A stretch of DNA of 42,986 bases from an uncultured Actinomycetes bacterium (GTDB lineage Bacteria; Actinomycetota; Actinomycetes; Actinomycetales; Microbacteriaceae): positions 1 to 42,986 of the forward strand of contig CAIXMB010000115.1 in the NCBI GenBank assembly GCA_903920435.1. The letters are read 5' to 3'. Shown piece after piece: positions 16,820 to 23,683 of this stretch. The stretch's first letter is position 1. Every line of letters begins with the position of its first letter. The translations under genes and the position numbers were made by a program. The notes under the pieces are model-generated. The model did not search any database. It saw nothing but the letters and a program-made list of their open reading frames with translations, and was not told the origin of the DNA.

Positions 16820-17709
16820 GGGGTCTCCTGGGTATCGACGATCACGCAGGCGAGCTGCGATCCGCTCGCTCCCACCGCGGCCTTGGCCATGATCTGGCCT
16901 TCGACTGCGAAGTTGAGCGGGCGGTTCTTCGAATGGGTCATGCGGATGAGGTCACCCTCGGCGAGGGCGAGCACCACCTCAGGCCGCACCCGCGTCGGCT
17001 GGAACTGCAGCGCGACCCGCACGGGAACGTCCGCGAGGTGGGAGAGCATGAGATCGAGGGGCTCGCCGTCACTGGCGTGCGCCGACTCGTCCGTTGCCCT
17101 CGCGAGCGCGTCCGCCGGGAGGGCGAACGTGATGAGGGAGGTCGTGCCGTCGACTGTCAGTTCGAGCGTGGTCACGATCGTCGCATCCTGCGGCCCCGCA
17201 GCCTTGGCGGCTTGCGGCGTGTACTCGATTCGGTCGACCTTCACGTTCTGGGGGAAGGCGGCGCCGACGCTGTACGCCATCGTCGCGAGCGCTCCCGTGA
17301 CCAGCTTTCCGACGAGCGCCTGCTCGATCGGGGAGTACGGCCGCTCGGCGATCTCGCCGGTGCGGGCGCCGCCGAGCATCCGTTCCGCCCAGCCGAGGCT
17401 CCCCGCGAGCGGGAACTGCATGATGCCCCGCGCGAGCACGGTGTCCATGGAGAGCAGGATGAGCGCCGCCGACTCGGGCAGGGTCGCGACGTAGTCCTCG
17501 TAGGGTACGAGCGAGACGCCCGTCACGGTGAGGCTGCAGTCCGCACGCAGTTTCGCGGAGAGCTCGGTCATCCACGAGCGGGAGAACGAGTCCATGCCGC
17601 GCAGCAGTTCCGCGGACTGTTCGCGCGGCAGTCGCGTGGGGCGGGAGAAGTCGTAGGGTTCCGGCTCAGCGGTGCGCGTGGGTACGCCCGACACCAGCTG
17701 ATTCGTCAC
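16816..17709 (-). CDS. fliM: Flagellar motor switch protein FliM without N-terminal CheY-binding motif
   Basis: C-ring protein linking FliG to FliN, 297 residues from GTG at 17709. The body is normal: YDFSRPTRLPRE at 19-30, the central domain with GSLGWAERMLGG (103-114) and a C-terminal SpoA domain (about 218-292). The conserved N-terminal peptide that binds phospho-CheY (EIDALL type) is missing: only 18 residues precede YDF. The upstream frame does not encode it either. The promoter element at 17718-17745 lies so close that transcription should start at or within a few bases of this GTG, giving a leaderless mRNA; GTG at 17694 is the alternative start. It heads the fliM-to-csrA operon. Confidence 0.93.
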   Translation of the reverse strand: MTNQLVSGVPTRTAEPEPYDFSRPTRLPREQSAELLRGMDSFSRSWMTELSAKLRADCSLTVTGVSLVPYEDYVATLPESAALILLSMDTVLARGIMQFPLAGSLGWAERMLGGARTGEIAERPYSPIEQALVGKLVTGALATMAYSVGAAFPQNVKVDRIEYTPQAAKAAGPQDATIVTTLELTVDGTTSLITFALPADALARATDESAHASDGEPLDLMLSHLADVPVRVALQFQPTRVRPEVVLALAEGDLIRMTHSKNRPLNFAVEGQIMAKAAVGASGSQLACVIVDTQETP

Positions 17710-17717
17710 ACGCCGAA

Positions 17718-17745
17718 CTATCGGTCGGTGCACCGACCGCGTTAG
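17718..17745 (-). promoter_or_regulatory. Sigma-28-like promoter of fliM operon (CTAA-N16-ACCGATAG)
   Basis: On the minus strand CTAA (17745-17742), 16 bases, ACCGATAG (17725-17718). It matches the sigma-28/WhiG type consensus (TAAA, 15-16 bases, GCCGATAA) and four sister elements in this window. The -10 box ends 8 bases before the fliM GTG. Basis: pattern shared by five intergenic regions. Confidence 0.8.
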
Positions 17746-17755
17746 TAAATCTCCC

Positions 17756-17773
17756 CGCCCGTTTTTCCGGGCG
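17756..17773 (-). terminator. Stem-loop after motB
   Basis: Arms CGCCCG and CGGGCG with an A-rich loop, a few bases after the motB stop and just upstream of the fliM promoter. No T-run. It probably limits read-through from flbD-motA-motB into fliM. Confidence 0.5.
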
Positions 17774-17777
17774 CGCC

Positions 17778-18590
17778 TCACCCGGTTCCGGCGACCACCC
17801 CCGGGATGAGCGAGGCGGTGGCGCCGTCCAGTTCCGTGAGCACGACGATGTCGACGCGGCGGTTGAGCGCCGATTCCTCGGCGACCTCCGGATGCACGCC
17901 GCCGTAGCTCGTGGACGAGATGCGCTCGGGCGCGATGACCCCGGTCTCGACGAGCCTGCGGAGCACCGCCGTGCTGCGGGCACCCGCGAGCTCCCAGTCG
18001 TTGAGCGCGGGCGAGCCCTGGCCGTACGGGTCGATGTGGCCCTCGACGGAGACGTGGTTCGGGATGCCCGTGAGGGCGGCGCCGACCGCATCGATCGCGG
18101 TGATGGCCGTGGACTGCAGAGCGGCGCTGTCGCCCGCGAAGTAGGTCTGACCACCCAGGAGCTTGACCGTGAGGCCGCGCTCGTCGATGGCGAAGCTCAC
18201 CTGGTCCTGCAGCCCCTGCGCCGCGAGATTGGCCGTGATCTCCTTGACGAGCGCGTCGAACTCGGCGACCTCCTTCTTGGCGGCCTCCTTCGCCTTCGCG
18301 TCCTTGGTATCGGAGGCCGTGAAGCCGATTCCCTCCGAGTCGACGAGGTTGGGGTCGACGATGACGCCGACCGCGGAGTCGACCTCGGTGCTCGGCGTCG
18401 TGCCGAAGCCCGTCGCGAGCGAGTCCTTGAGCTGGGCGTACTTGTCGGCGTCGATGCTCGACATCGCGAACAGCACGAGGAACAGGCACATGAGTACGGT
18501 GATCATGTCGGCGTAGGAGACCAGCCAGCGCTCGTCGGCGTGGCCCTCGTCGTGAGCACCCCCCTTGTGCCCACGACCCTTTCTGCTCAT
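17778..18590 (-). CDS. motB: Flagellar stator protein MotB
   Basis: 270-residue stator subunit that anchors the MotA channel to peptidoglycan. A charged N-terminus (KGRGHKGGAHDEGH) precedes WLVSYADMITVLMCLFLVLF, with the essential proton-carrying aspartate at residue 28, then one membrane helix. The periplasmic-side OmpA-like peptidoglycan-binding domain (about 140-260) includes VSVEGHIDPYG and the usual LNRRVDIVV end motif. Residues 80-130 form a charged linker/plug region. The ATG at 18590 overlaps the motA stop by 4 bases. Confidence 0.95.
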   Translation of the reverse strand: MSRKGRGHKGGAHDEGHADERWLVSYADMITVLMCLFLVLFAMSSIDADKYAQLKDSLATGFGTTPSTEVDSAVGVIVDPNLVDSEGIGFTASDTKDAKAKEAAKKEVAEFDALVKEITANLAAQGLQDQVSFAIDERGLTVKLLGGQTYFAGDSAALQSTAITAIDAVGAALTGIPNHVSVEGHIDPYGQGSPALNDWELAGARSTAVLRRLVETGVIAPERISSTSYGGVHPEVAEESALNRRVDIVVLTELDGATASLIPGVVAGTG

Positions 18591-19369
18591 GCTGCCTTCG
18601 CCAGTTTCTCTGGCTTGCCCAGCGAGTGCGCGGGAACGAGGGCACGGAGGCGCTCGCCCACGACGCGCGGCTGGTTGCCGGCCTGCAGGGCGAGGATGCC
18701 CTCCACGATGATGGTCATGCGCTGCACGTCGAGCTCGACGAGGCGGATGAGCCTCGTGCCGATGGGCAGCCACAGGAAGTTGGCGGACAGCACGCCCCAC
18801 AGGGTGGCGACGAAGGCCGCCGCGATCGAGTGGCCGAGGGATCCGGGGTCCGAGAGGTTCTCGAGCACGTGCGTCAGCGAGACGACCGTGCCGATGATGC
18901 CGATCGTGGGCGCGTAGCCGCCCATCGACGTGAAGAACTTGGCGGCCTGGCGGGCGGCGCGCTCGCGCGTGGCGACCTGGTCTTCGAGCATGATCGCGAG
19001 ATCTTCGGCGTCCATGCCGTCGGCGACACCCTGAAGTGCCGATTTCAGGAACTCGTCGTCGATCTTGTCGGCCTCCTGCTCGAGGGCGAGCAGTCCCTGC
19101 CGGCGCGCGACCTCGGCGAGCTCGACGAGCTGGTCGATCGTCGCCTGCGGCTTGTACTTCACGCCCTTGAAGGCGCGCGGAAGCGACTTGACGGCCTGGA
19201 TGGCGTCGGGAACGGTCGTCGACGCGATGCCGACCGCGATCGTCGCGCCGAACACGAGGACCATTGGTGCCGGCAAGAGGATCGCGTTGATCGACGCGCC
19301 CTCCATGGTCATCATCGCCAAGAGCGCCCCGAAGGCGATGACGATGCCGATTATGGTTGCGGGATCCAT
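18587..19369 (-). CDS. motA: Flagellar stator protein MotA
   Basis: 260-residue stator channel subunit with four hydrophobic segments: two near the N-terminus (about 5-50) and two near residues 145-200. A large cytoplasmic loop between them carries the FliG-contact region, with charged positions such as RATRERAARQ. The GxIGTVVSLTHVLENL stretch and the conserved prolines of the third/fourth segments are visible. The ATG at 19369 overlaps the flbD stop by one base. Order flbD-motA-motB is standard for spirochaete/Gram-positive flagellar loci. Confidence 0.95.
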   Translation of the reverse strand: MDPATIIGIVIAFGALLAMMTMEGASINAILLPAPMVLVFGATIAVGIASTTVPDAIQAVKSLPRAFKGVKYKPQATIDQLVELAEVARRQGLLALEQEADKIDDEFLKSALQGVADGMDAEDLAIMLEDQVATRERAARQAAKFFTSMGGYAPTIGIIGTVVSLTHVLENLSDPGSLGHSIAAAFVATLWGVLSANFLWLPIGTRLIRLVELDVQRMTIIVEGILALQAGNQPRVVGERLRALVPAHSLGKPEKLAKAA

Positions 19370-19644
19370 CAGCGCCCCCCGGAGGGCACGCGCTCCGCGC
19401 GGTCGAACGGCACGACGCCGAGTGAGGTACCCGGCCCGTCGAAGGTCGGCATGGCCCGGGCGCGGGCGATGACCCCGGCGCGGTAGGCCGCGATCATCTC
19501 GATGACCTCGTCCATGGTCTCGGTGACGATGTAGCTGGTCCCCCCGACCAGCGTCAGCGTCGTGTCCGGGCTGGACTGGATGCGCTCGATGAGGTCAGGG
19601 TTGACCGCGAAGCGCGTGTTGTTGAGTCGCGTTACCACGATCAT
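19369..19644 (-). CDS. flbD: FlbD-family small flagellar protein
   Basis: 91 residues with the family opening MIVVTRLNN and the FAVNPDLIERIQSSPDTT pattern followed by LVGGTSYIVTETMDEV. It lies between flgE and motA, its usual place. The C-terminal 25 residues are longer and more basic than typical. The ATG at 19644 is preceded by GGGGGAG. Molecular function in Gram-positives is not well defined; this is not the Caulobacter transcription factor of the same name. Confidence 0.9.
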   Translation of the reverse strand: MIVVTRLNNTRFAVNPDLIERIQSSPDTTLTLVGGTSYIVTETMDEVIEMIAAYRAGVIARARAMPTFDGPGTSLGVVPFDRAERVPSGGR

Positions 19645-19689
19645 GATGACTCCCCCATTGGGCCGACGGAATAGTCGGCGTACTCACCA

Positions 19690-19717
19690 CTCTCGGCGGG
19701 GGAGGTAAACGTGTTAG
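19690..19717 (-). promoter_or_regulatory. Sigma-28-like promoter of flbD-motA-motB (CTAA-N16-GCCGAGAG)
   Basis: On the minus strand CTAA (19717-19714), 16 bases, GCCGAGAG (19697-19690). Spacing is identical to the other four elements. It predicts a leader of about 40 bases before the flbD ATG. Confidence 0.75.
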
Positions 19718-19728
19718 TTCACCCGCGT

Positions 19729-19766
19729 ACCCCGTTCGGGGTCACGGTTGTACCCCAATACTGGGG
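19729..19766 (-). terminator. Two stem-loops after flgE
   Basis: Two short inverted repeats follow the flgE stop: CCCCA-ATAC-TGGGG at 19753-19766 and ACCCCG-TT-CGGGGT at 19729-19742. Both are immediately upstream of the flbD promoter. Tandem G/C hairpins without U-runs are common actinobacterial terminators. They mark the end of the flgB-to-flgE transcript. Confidence 0.5.
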
Positions 19767-19775
19767 ACGCGGCGG

Positions 19776-20951
19776 TTAGCGCTTCAGGTTCGTGAGCTCC
19801 TGCAGTACCTCATCGGACGTGGTGATGATGCGGGCGTTGGCCTGGAAGCCGCGCTGGGCGACGATCAGGTTGGTGAACTCCTGCGACAGATCGACGTTCG
19901 ACATCTCGAGCGCGCCACCCATGAGCGAGCCGATGCCGCCGGTACCCGCGGTGCCGAGGGTCGCGCCGCCGGAGTTGATCGACGTGCGGTAGGTGGAGCC
20001 GCCAGCCTTCTCGAGGCCGCCCGGGTTGACGAAGGTCGCGAGCGCGATGCGTGCGATGGCCTCGGTCGAGCCGTTGCTGAACGACCCGATGAGCGTGCCG
20101 TCCTTCGAGAGCGAGAACGACTGCAGCGTGCCGGGCTCGCGGCCGTCCTGCTTGCTCGCCGCGATGGTGTTGAGGTCGGCGAATCCGGTGGTCGTGCTCA
20201 GGTCGATGGCGATGCCGTTGACCGTGAGGGTGCCGCCGGAGGAGACCTTGCCCGCCGCGTTGTAGACGAGGGCGCCGGTGGAGACCGTCGCGCCGTCGGT
20301 GGCCTTCGTGTTCCAGCCGGTCGCGGTGCGCGTGAACTCCATCGACACCGTGCGCGAGGCGCCGGTCGCGTCGTACACATCGACGTCGCGCGTGAGCACG
20401 TCGCCCACGGCGGTGCCCGCCGGGAGGTTGCCCGTCATGGTCACCGACGTCGTCGCGATCGCGGGGGCCACGGCGTTCTGCGGCAGGGTGATGTTGCCCG
20501 TCGCCCCGCCCGTGGTGGGCACGACCCCGTTCACGGCGGTCCAGCCCTGCACGAGCGCGCCATCGGGTGTGACCAGGCGTCCGCCGGCATCGAAGGAGAA
20601 GGAGCCGGCACGGGTGTACAGGGTCTCTCCGCCGGACTGCACCACGAAGAATCCGTCGCCCGAGATCATCATGTCGGTCGAGCGGCCCGTCGCCTGCGCC
20701 GAGCCCTGGGAGAAGTTGGTCGAGATCGCGGCGACCTGCACACCGAGTCCGATTTGCGCGGGGTTCGAGCCGCCCGACTCGGCCTGCGCACCGCTCGCGC
20801 CGCGCGTGAGCTGCGAGAGCGTGTCTTGGAACTGGGTGGCCGAGGCCTTGAACCCGGTGGTGTTGACGTTGGCGATGTTGTTACCCGTCACGTCGAGCAT
20901 CGTCTGGTGGGAGCGGAGTCCCGAGATCGCTGAGTAGAGTGCGCGAAGCAT
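19776..20951 (-). CDS. flgE: Flagellar hook protein
   Basis: 391-residue hook subunit. The N-terminal rod/hook domain reads MLRALYSAISGLRSHQTMLDVTGNNIANVNTTGFK across residues 1-35, and the C-terminal domain has the QEFTNLIVAQRGFQANARI signature. The FlgE/FlgG core motif GDGFFVV is at about residue 103. The variable middle domain is Thr/Ala-rich. It follows flgD, whose product caps the growing hook. It is the only FlgE/F/G family protein in the window, so separate distal-rod proteins FlgF/FlgG must lie elsewhere or be absent. Confidence 0.95.
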   Translation of the reverse strand: MLRALYSAISGLRSHQTMLDVTGNNIANVNTTGFKASATQFQDTLSQLTRGASGAQAESGGSNPAQIGLGVQVAAISTNFSQGSAQATGRSTDMMISGDGFFVVQSGGETLYTRAGSFSFDAGGRLVTPDGALVQGWTAVNGVVPTTGGATGNITLPQNAVAPAIATTSVTMTGNLPAGTAVGDVLTRDVDVYDATGASRTVSMEFTRTATGWNTKATDGATVSTGALVYNAAGKVSSGGTLTVNGIAIDLSTTTGFADLNTIAASKQDGREPGTLQSFSLSKDGTLIGSFSNGSTEAIARIALATFVNPGGLEKAGGSTYRTSINSGGATLGTAGTGGIGSLMGGALEMSNVDLSQEFTNLIVAQRGFQANARIITTSDEVLQELTNLKR

Positions 20952-20975
20952 GATGTGCCTTTCGTTGGGGTGGAG

Positions 20976-21407
20976 CTAGGAAGCGGTGGTGACGCCGGAG
21001 ATGGCGTCGAGGCGGATGGACTTGTCACCGATGGTGACGGTGGGTACGGAGTCGGCGAACGACACCGCGCTCGCGATGCCCTTCTTGGTGGTGCCGTCGG
21101 AGTCGACGTAGCCGACCTCCTTGCCGATGAGGGCGGAGGCCGCGACGCGCATCTGCAGCGAGAACGACTCCTGCGACAGGTTCGACATCGTGGTGAGCTG
21201 CTCCATGCTCGCGAGCTGCGCGGTCTGCGTCATCATCGCGTTGGTGTCCATGGGCGAACTCGGATCCTGCGCGCGCAGCTGGGCGACGAGCAGCTGCATG
21301 AACATCTGGCCGTCCATCTTCTGCTTCGCCGAGTTCTGCGCGGCGGTGATGGCGGCGGGCACCTCGACATTGCTGTTGTTGACTATCGAGTCGATGGGGC
21401 TGGTCAT
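20976..21407 (-). CDS. flgD: Flagellar hook capping/assembly protein
   Basis: 143 residues, a short FlgD lacking the C-terminal fibronectin/Ig-like domains of enterobacterial versions. The conserved N-terminal part is clear: MDGQMFMQLLVAQLRAQDP followed by PMDTNAMMTQTAQLASMEQL. ATG at 21407 with AGGAAGGA upstream; the longer frame 5' of it overlaps the fliK end and is not used. It lies 22 bases after fliK and 24 bases before flgE. Confidence 0.93.
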   Translation of the reverse strand: MTSPIDSIVNNSNVEVPAAITAAQNSAKQKMDGQMFMQLLVAQLRAQDPSSPMDTNAMMTQTAQLASMEQLTTMSNLSQESFSLQMRVAASALIGKEVGYVDSDGTTKKGIASAVSFADSVPTVTIGDKSIRLDAISGVTTAS

Positions 21408-21429
21408 CGGCGTCCTTCCTGTTCGGTGA

Positions 21430-22617
21430 TCATGCGAGGACGTCGAGACCGGCGTCTGAGCGGAGTGCTGAACGGATGCGCGCGGCCGGTGCCGCGGCAC
21501 CCGACTCGCTCACGCGCGCCTGTGCGGGGGCCTCCCGCGGAGCGCTCTCGCGCCCCGAGGGCTGGTTGCCCGACGACAGGTCGAGCGTCGCCTGGCCACC
21601 GGCACCGGAGAGGTCGCGCCGCAGGTCGGGCAGGATCGACTTGATCGCCTCACGGGCCTGGTCGGTCGGGGCGACGAGCTCGATGCGCATGCTGTCGCCG
21701 CTCACGTGCGCGCGCACGGCGACGGGGCCGAGGTTGTCGGGGGTCACGCGCACCGTGATGATGTGCGTTCCGTCGCCGAACGAGCGCAGCCCGTGCAACG
21801 GGCGGGCGAGCTGTCCGACGAGGTCGGGCGCCTGGGCGCGGGCCGGCGCAGCGGGTGCCGCGACCTCGTCGGGGGCTGAGGGGGCGGCAACCGCGGGGGC
21901 GGGCGGCGCGACCGCCACGGGAGCCGGGGCGGCGGGCGCGGTGTCCTTCGCCGCAGCGGCGGGCGCGTCGGCGGCGGGGTTAGACGCCGCGGCCGTCACG
22001 GTCAGGGGCGCGGGCTCCTCGGCAGTGATCGCCACCGGTGCGGGCTGGGCCTGCACGGGAGCGGGAAGCGGGAGCGGGAGCGCTGCGGCGAGCGCGGGGG
22101 CGGCGTCGGCGGTCACGGGAGCGTCGGCGGGGGCATCCGTGGTCTCGTCGGTGTCGCTGTCGGCGTCGCTGTCGGGGGTGGCCGCGGCAACGGCCACGGC
22201 GACCTCGGGGGTGACCTCAGCGGCGGTCGCGGCGCCGGCCTGCGCTTCGTCGGAAATGACGGAGATCGGGGCCGCGGGTGCCGCTGCTTCCGCAACGACG
22301 GGTTCCACAACGGGTGCGGTCTCCGTCATTTGTGACGGGAGGGCGGGGGCGGGGGCGGGGGCGGGGGCGACTGCGGCTCCGGGGAGCTCGACGGGTGCAG
22401 CGGCGGGAGTCGGCGTTGCGGCGGTCTCGGCCGTGGTGTCCGTGGGGAGGGCGGCCGTGGCAGCATCCGCGGGTGCGGTCGTCGCCGCGGTGAGCTCGCC
22501 GAGGGCGGTCTCGAACTCGGCGGCGAAGGCGGCCGGGTCTGCCGACTCCCCCTTCGCACCGGATGCCGACGCGTCGACGACGACGGGCGCCGGGGCGCTC
22601 GGGGCTACGGTGCTCAT
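21430..22617 (-). CDS. fliK: Flagellar hook-length control protein
   Basis: 395-residue ruler protein that measures hook length and triggers the FlhB switch. Residues about 1-280 are extremely Ala/Pro/Val-rich and low complexity, as is usual for the FliK ruler part. The conserved C-terminal Flg_hook domain is at about 282-350 (VRVTPDNLGPVAVRAHVSGD, then MRIELVAPTDQAREAI). The ATG at 22617 overlaps the stop of the NlpC/P60 gene. A stretch of four perfect GGGGGC hexamers (plus strand) encodes an alternating Pro-Ala run and could change ruler length by two residues per slip. Confidence 0.9.
   Translation of the reverse strand: MSTVAPSAPAPVVVDASASGAKGESADPAAFAAEFETALGELTAATTAPADAATAALPTDTTAETAATPTPAAAPVELPGAAVAPAPAPAPALPSQMTETAPVVEPVVAEAAAPAAPISVISDEAQAGAATAAEVTPEVAVAVAAATPDSDADSDTDETTDAPADAPVTADAAPALAAALPLPLPAPVQAQPAPVAITAEEPAPLTVTAAASNPAADAPAAAAKDTAPAAPAPVAVAPPAPAVAAPSAPDEVAAPAAPARAQAPDLVGQLARPLHGLRSFGDGTHIITVRVTPDNLGPVAVRAHVSGDSMRIELVAPTDQAREAIKSILPDLRRDLSGAGGQATLDLSSGNQPSGRESAPREAPAQARVSESGAAAPAARIRSALRSDAGLDVLA
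22345..22368. repeat. (GGGGGC)4 hexamer repeat inside fliK
   Basis: Four perfect tandem copies, read on the minus strand as Pro-Ala codons. Gain or loss of units stays in frame, so it would alter the length of the FliK linker rather than switch the gene off. Confidence 0.8.
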
Positions 22618-23249
22618 GAGATGCTCCTGGCGAGAATTGCGGCTTGCGCGTTGATGAGGGACTGGAGGGCCTCGCTGATCGAGGTGGTTCCGGTGCTGAA
22701 GCTCGTGAGCGACGACGACGTCGCGGTGGACGTCGATGCATCGGGGGCGACGCGGCGGATCGTCACGATGTCGGAGTCGTCGAACCACGCCTTCTGCTCG
22801 GTGACCGTGCGGCCCTCGTACGGCGCGTGGATGACGTTGCCGTTGCCCGCGTAGATCACGATGTGGGCGCCACCGTCGAGCACGATCAGGTCGCCGGGCT
22901 TCGCGTCGGCGAGTTTGCCCACCTCGGTGCCCGCCGTCATCTGCTCGTCCATGCTGCGGCCGACGGTGATCCCGGCATCGCCGAGCGCCTTCTGCACGAG
23001 GCCGGTGCAGTCGATGCCGTCTCGGCTCGTTCCGCCGAAGACGTAGGGCACGCCCTCGTAGCTCTCGGCGGCGGAGACGATGCCGGCACCGGTGGCCGTG
23101 GTTTCCGGTGCGGCGCTCGCCGCCGTGTCCTGCGCCTGCAGAGCGGCGATGAGCTTGGCGAAGAGCTCCTGCGAGTTCGTGGTCTTCGAGGGCGTGAGCT
23201 GCGCGAAGGTGGCCTGGATCGCCTGCAGCGATACCGCGTCGACGGTCAT
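22614..23249 (-). CDS. NlpC/P60 cell-wall hydrolase encoded within the flagellar operon
   Basis: 211 residues. Residues about 55-170 form an NlpC/P60 (C40) papain-like peptidase that cuts peptidoglycan stem peptides. Visible are VPYVFGGTSRDGIDCTGLVQ with catalytic Cys81, GGAHIVIYAG with His129, and VIHAP with His141 as third polar residue. The first 55 residues are an Ala/Gln-rich helical tail with no Sec signal peptide, so export through the flagellar gate or with the rod is likely. It lies between fliJ and fliK with 4-base overlaps on both sides. Function as a FlgJ-like hydrolase making room for the rod is inferred from context. Confidence 0.88.
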   Translation of the reverse strand: MTVDAVSLQAIQATFAQLTPSKTTNSQELFAKLIAALQAQDTAASAAPETTATGAGIVSAAESYEGVPYVFGGTSRDGIDCTGLVQKALGDAGITVGRSMDEQMTAGTEVGKLADAKPGDLIVLDGGAHIVIYAGNGNVIHAPYEGRTVTEQKAWFDDSDIVTIRRVAPDASTSTATSSSLTSFSTGTTSISEALQSLINAQAAILARSIS

Positions 23250-23683
23250 GGCGCCTCCTCCCCGTGGGCGGCGTGCCAGGCACGCGACGACAGGTCGTCG
23301 AGCAGCAGCTGCTCCTGGCGGAGCTCCTCGACGCGCTGCTGCTCCTCGTGGCGCTCCTCGAGCTTCTCGAGGCCCAGGGTCTTGCGGTGCGCGTCGGCGT
23401 GCGCCGCCGCGGCCTGCTCGACCGCTTCGGCGTTCTGGCGGTCAAGCTCACCGAGCTCGGAGAGCATGGTCGCCGAGCTCGCGCGCGTGGCGGCGATCGA
23501 GGCGAGCGACGCGTGCGCCGTCGGGTCCTCGTGCGCACCCTCGGCGAGGGCGCTGCGGATGCGGCGGGTGCGGGCAGCACCCACCGCCTCGCGATCCCGG
23601 GCCGAGTTGAGCTCGACGGCGCGCTGGTCCTCCTCGAGTTTGCGCAGGCGCAGCAGGCCGGCGAGCGAGAACTGGGCGCTCAT
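23246..23683 (-). CDS. fliJ: Flagellar export protein FliJ
   Basis: 145-residue, almost wholly helical, charged protein with the profile of FliJ, the coiled-coil rotor of the export ATPase. It begins MSAQFSLAGLLRLRKLEEDQ, the family start, and continues as Ala/Glu/Arg-rich heptads to the end. The ATG at 23683 overlaps the fliI stop by 4 bases. Sequence conservation in this family is low; order fliI-fliJ and the N-terminus support the call. Confidence 0.85.
   Translation of the reverse strand: MSAQFSLAGLLRLRKLEEDQRAVELNSARDREAVGAARTRRIRSALAEGAHEDPTAHASLASIAATRASSATMLSELGELDRQNAEAVEQAAAAHADAHRKTLGLEKLEERHEEQQRVEELRQEQLLLDDLSSRAWHAAHGEEAP

Noticed and set aside
21985-21988. CTAA inside fliK (minus strand) as an internal promoter
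   Set aside because: No CCGA at the required 16-base spacing, and the site is within codons of a low-complexity region.
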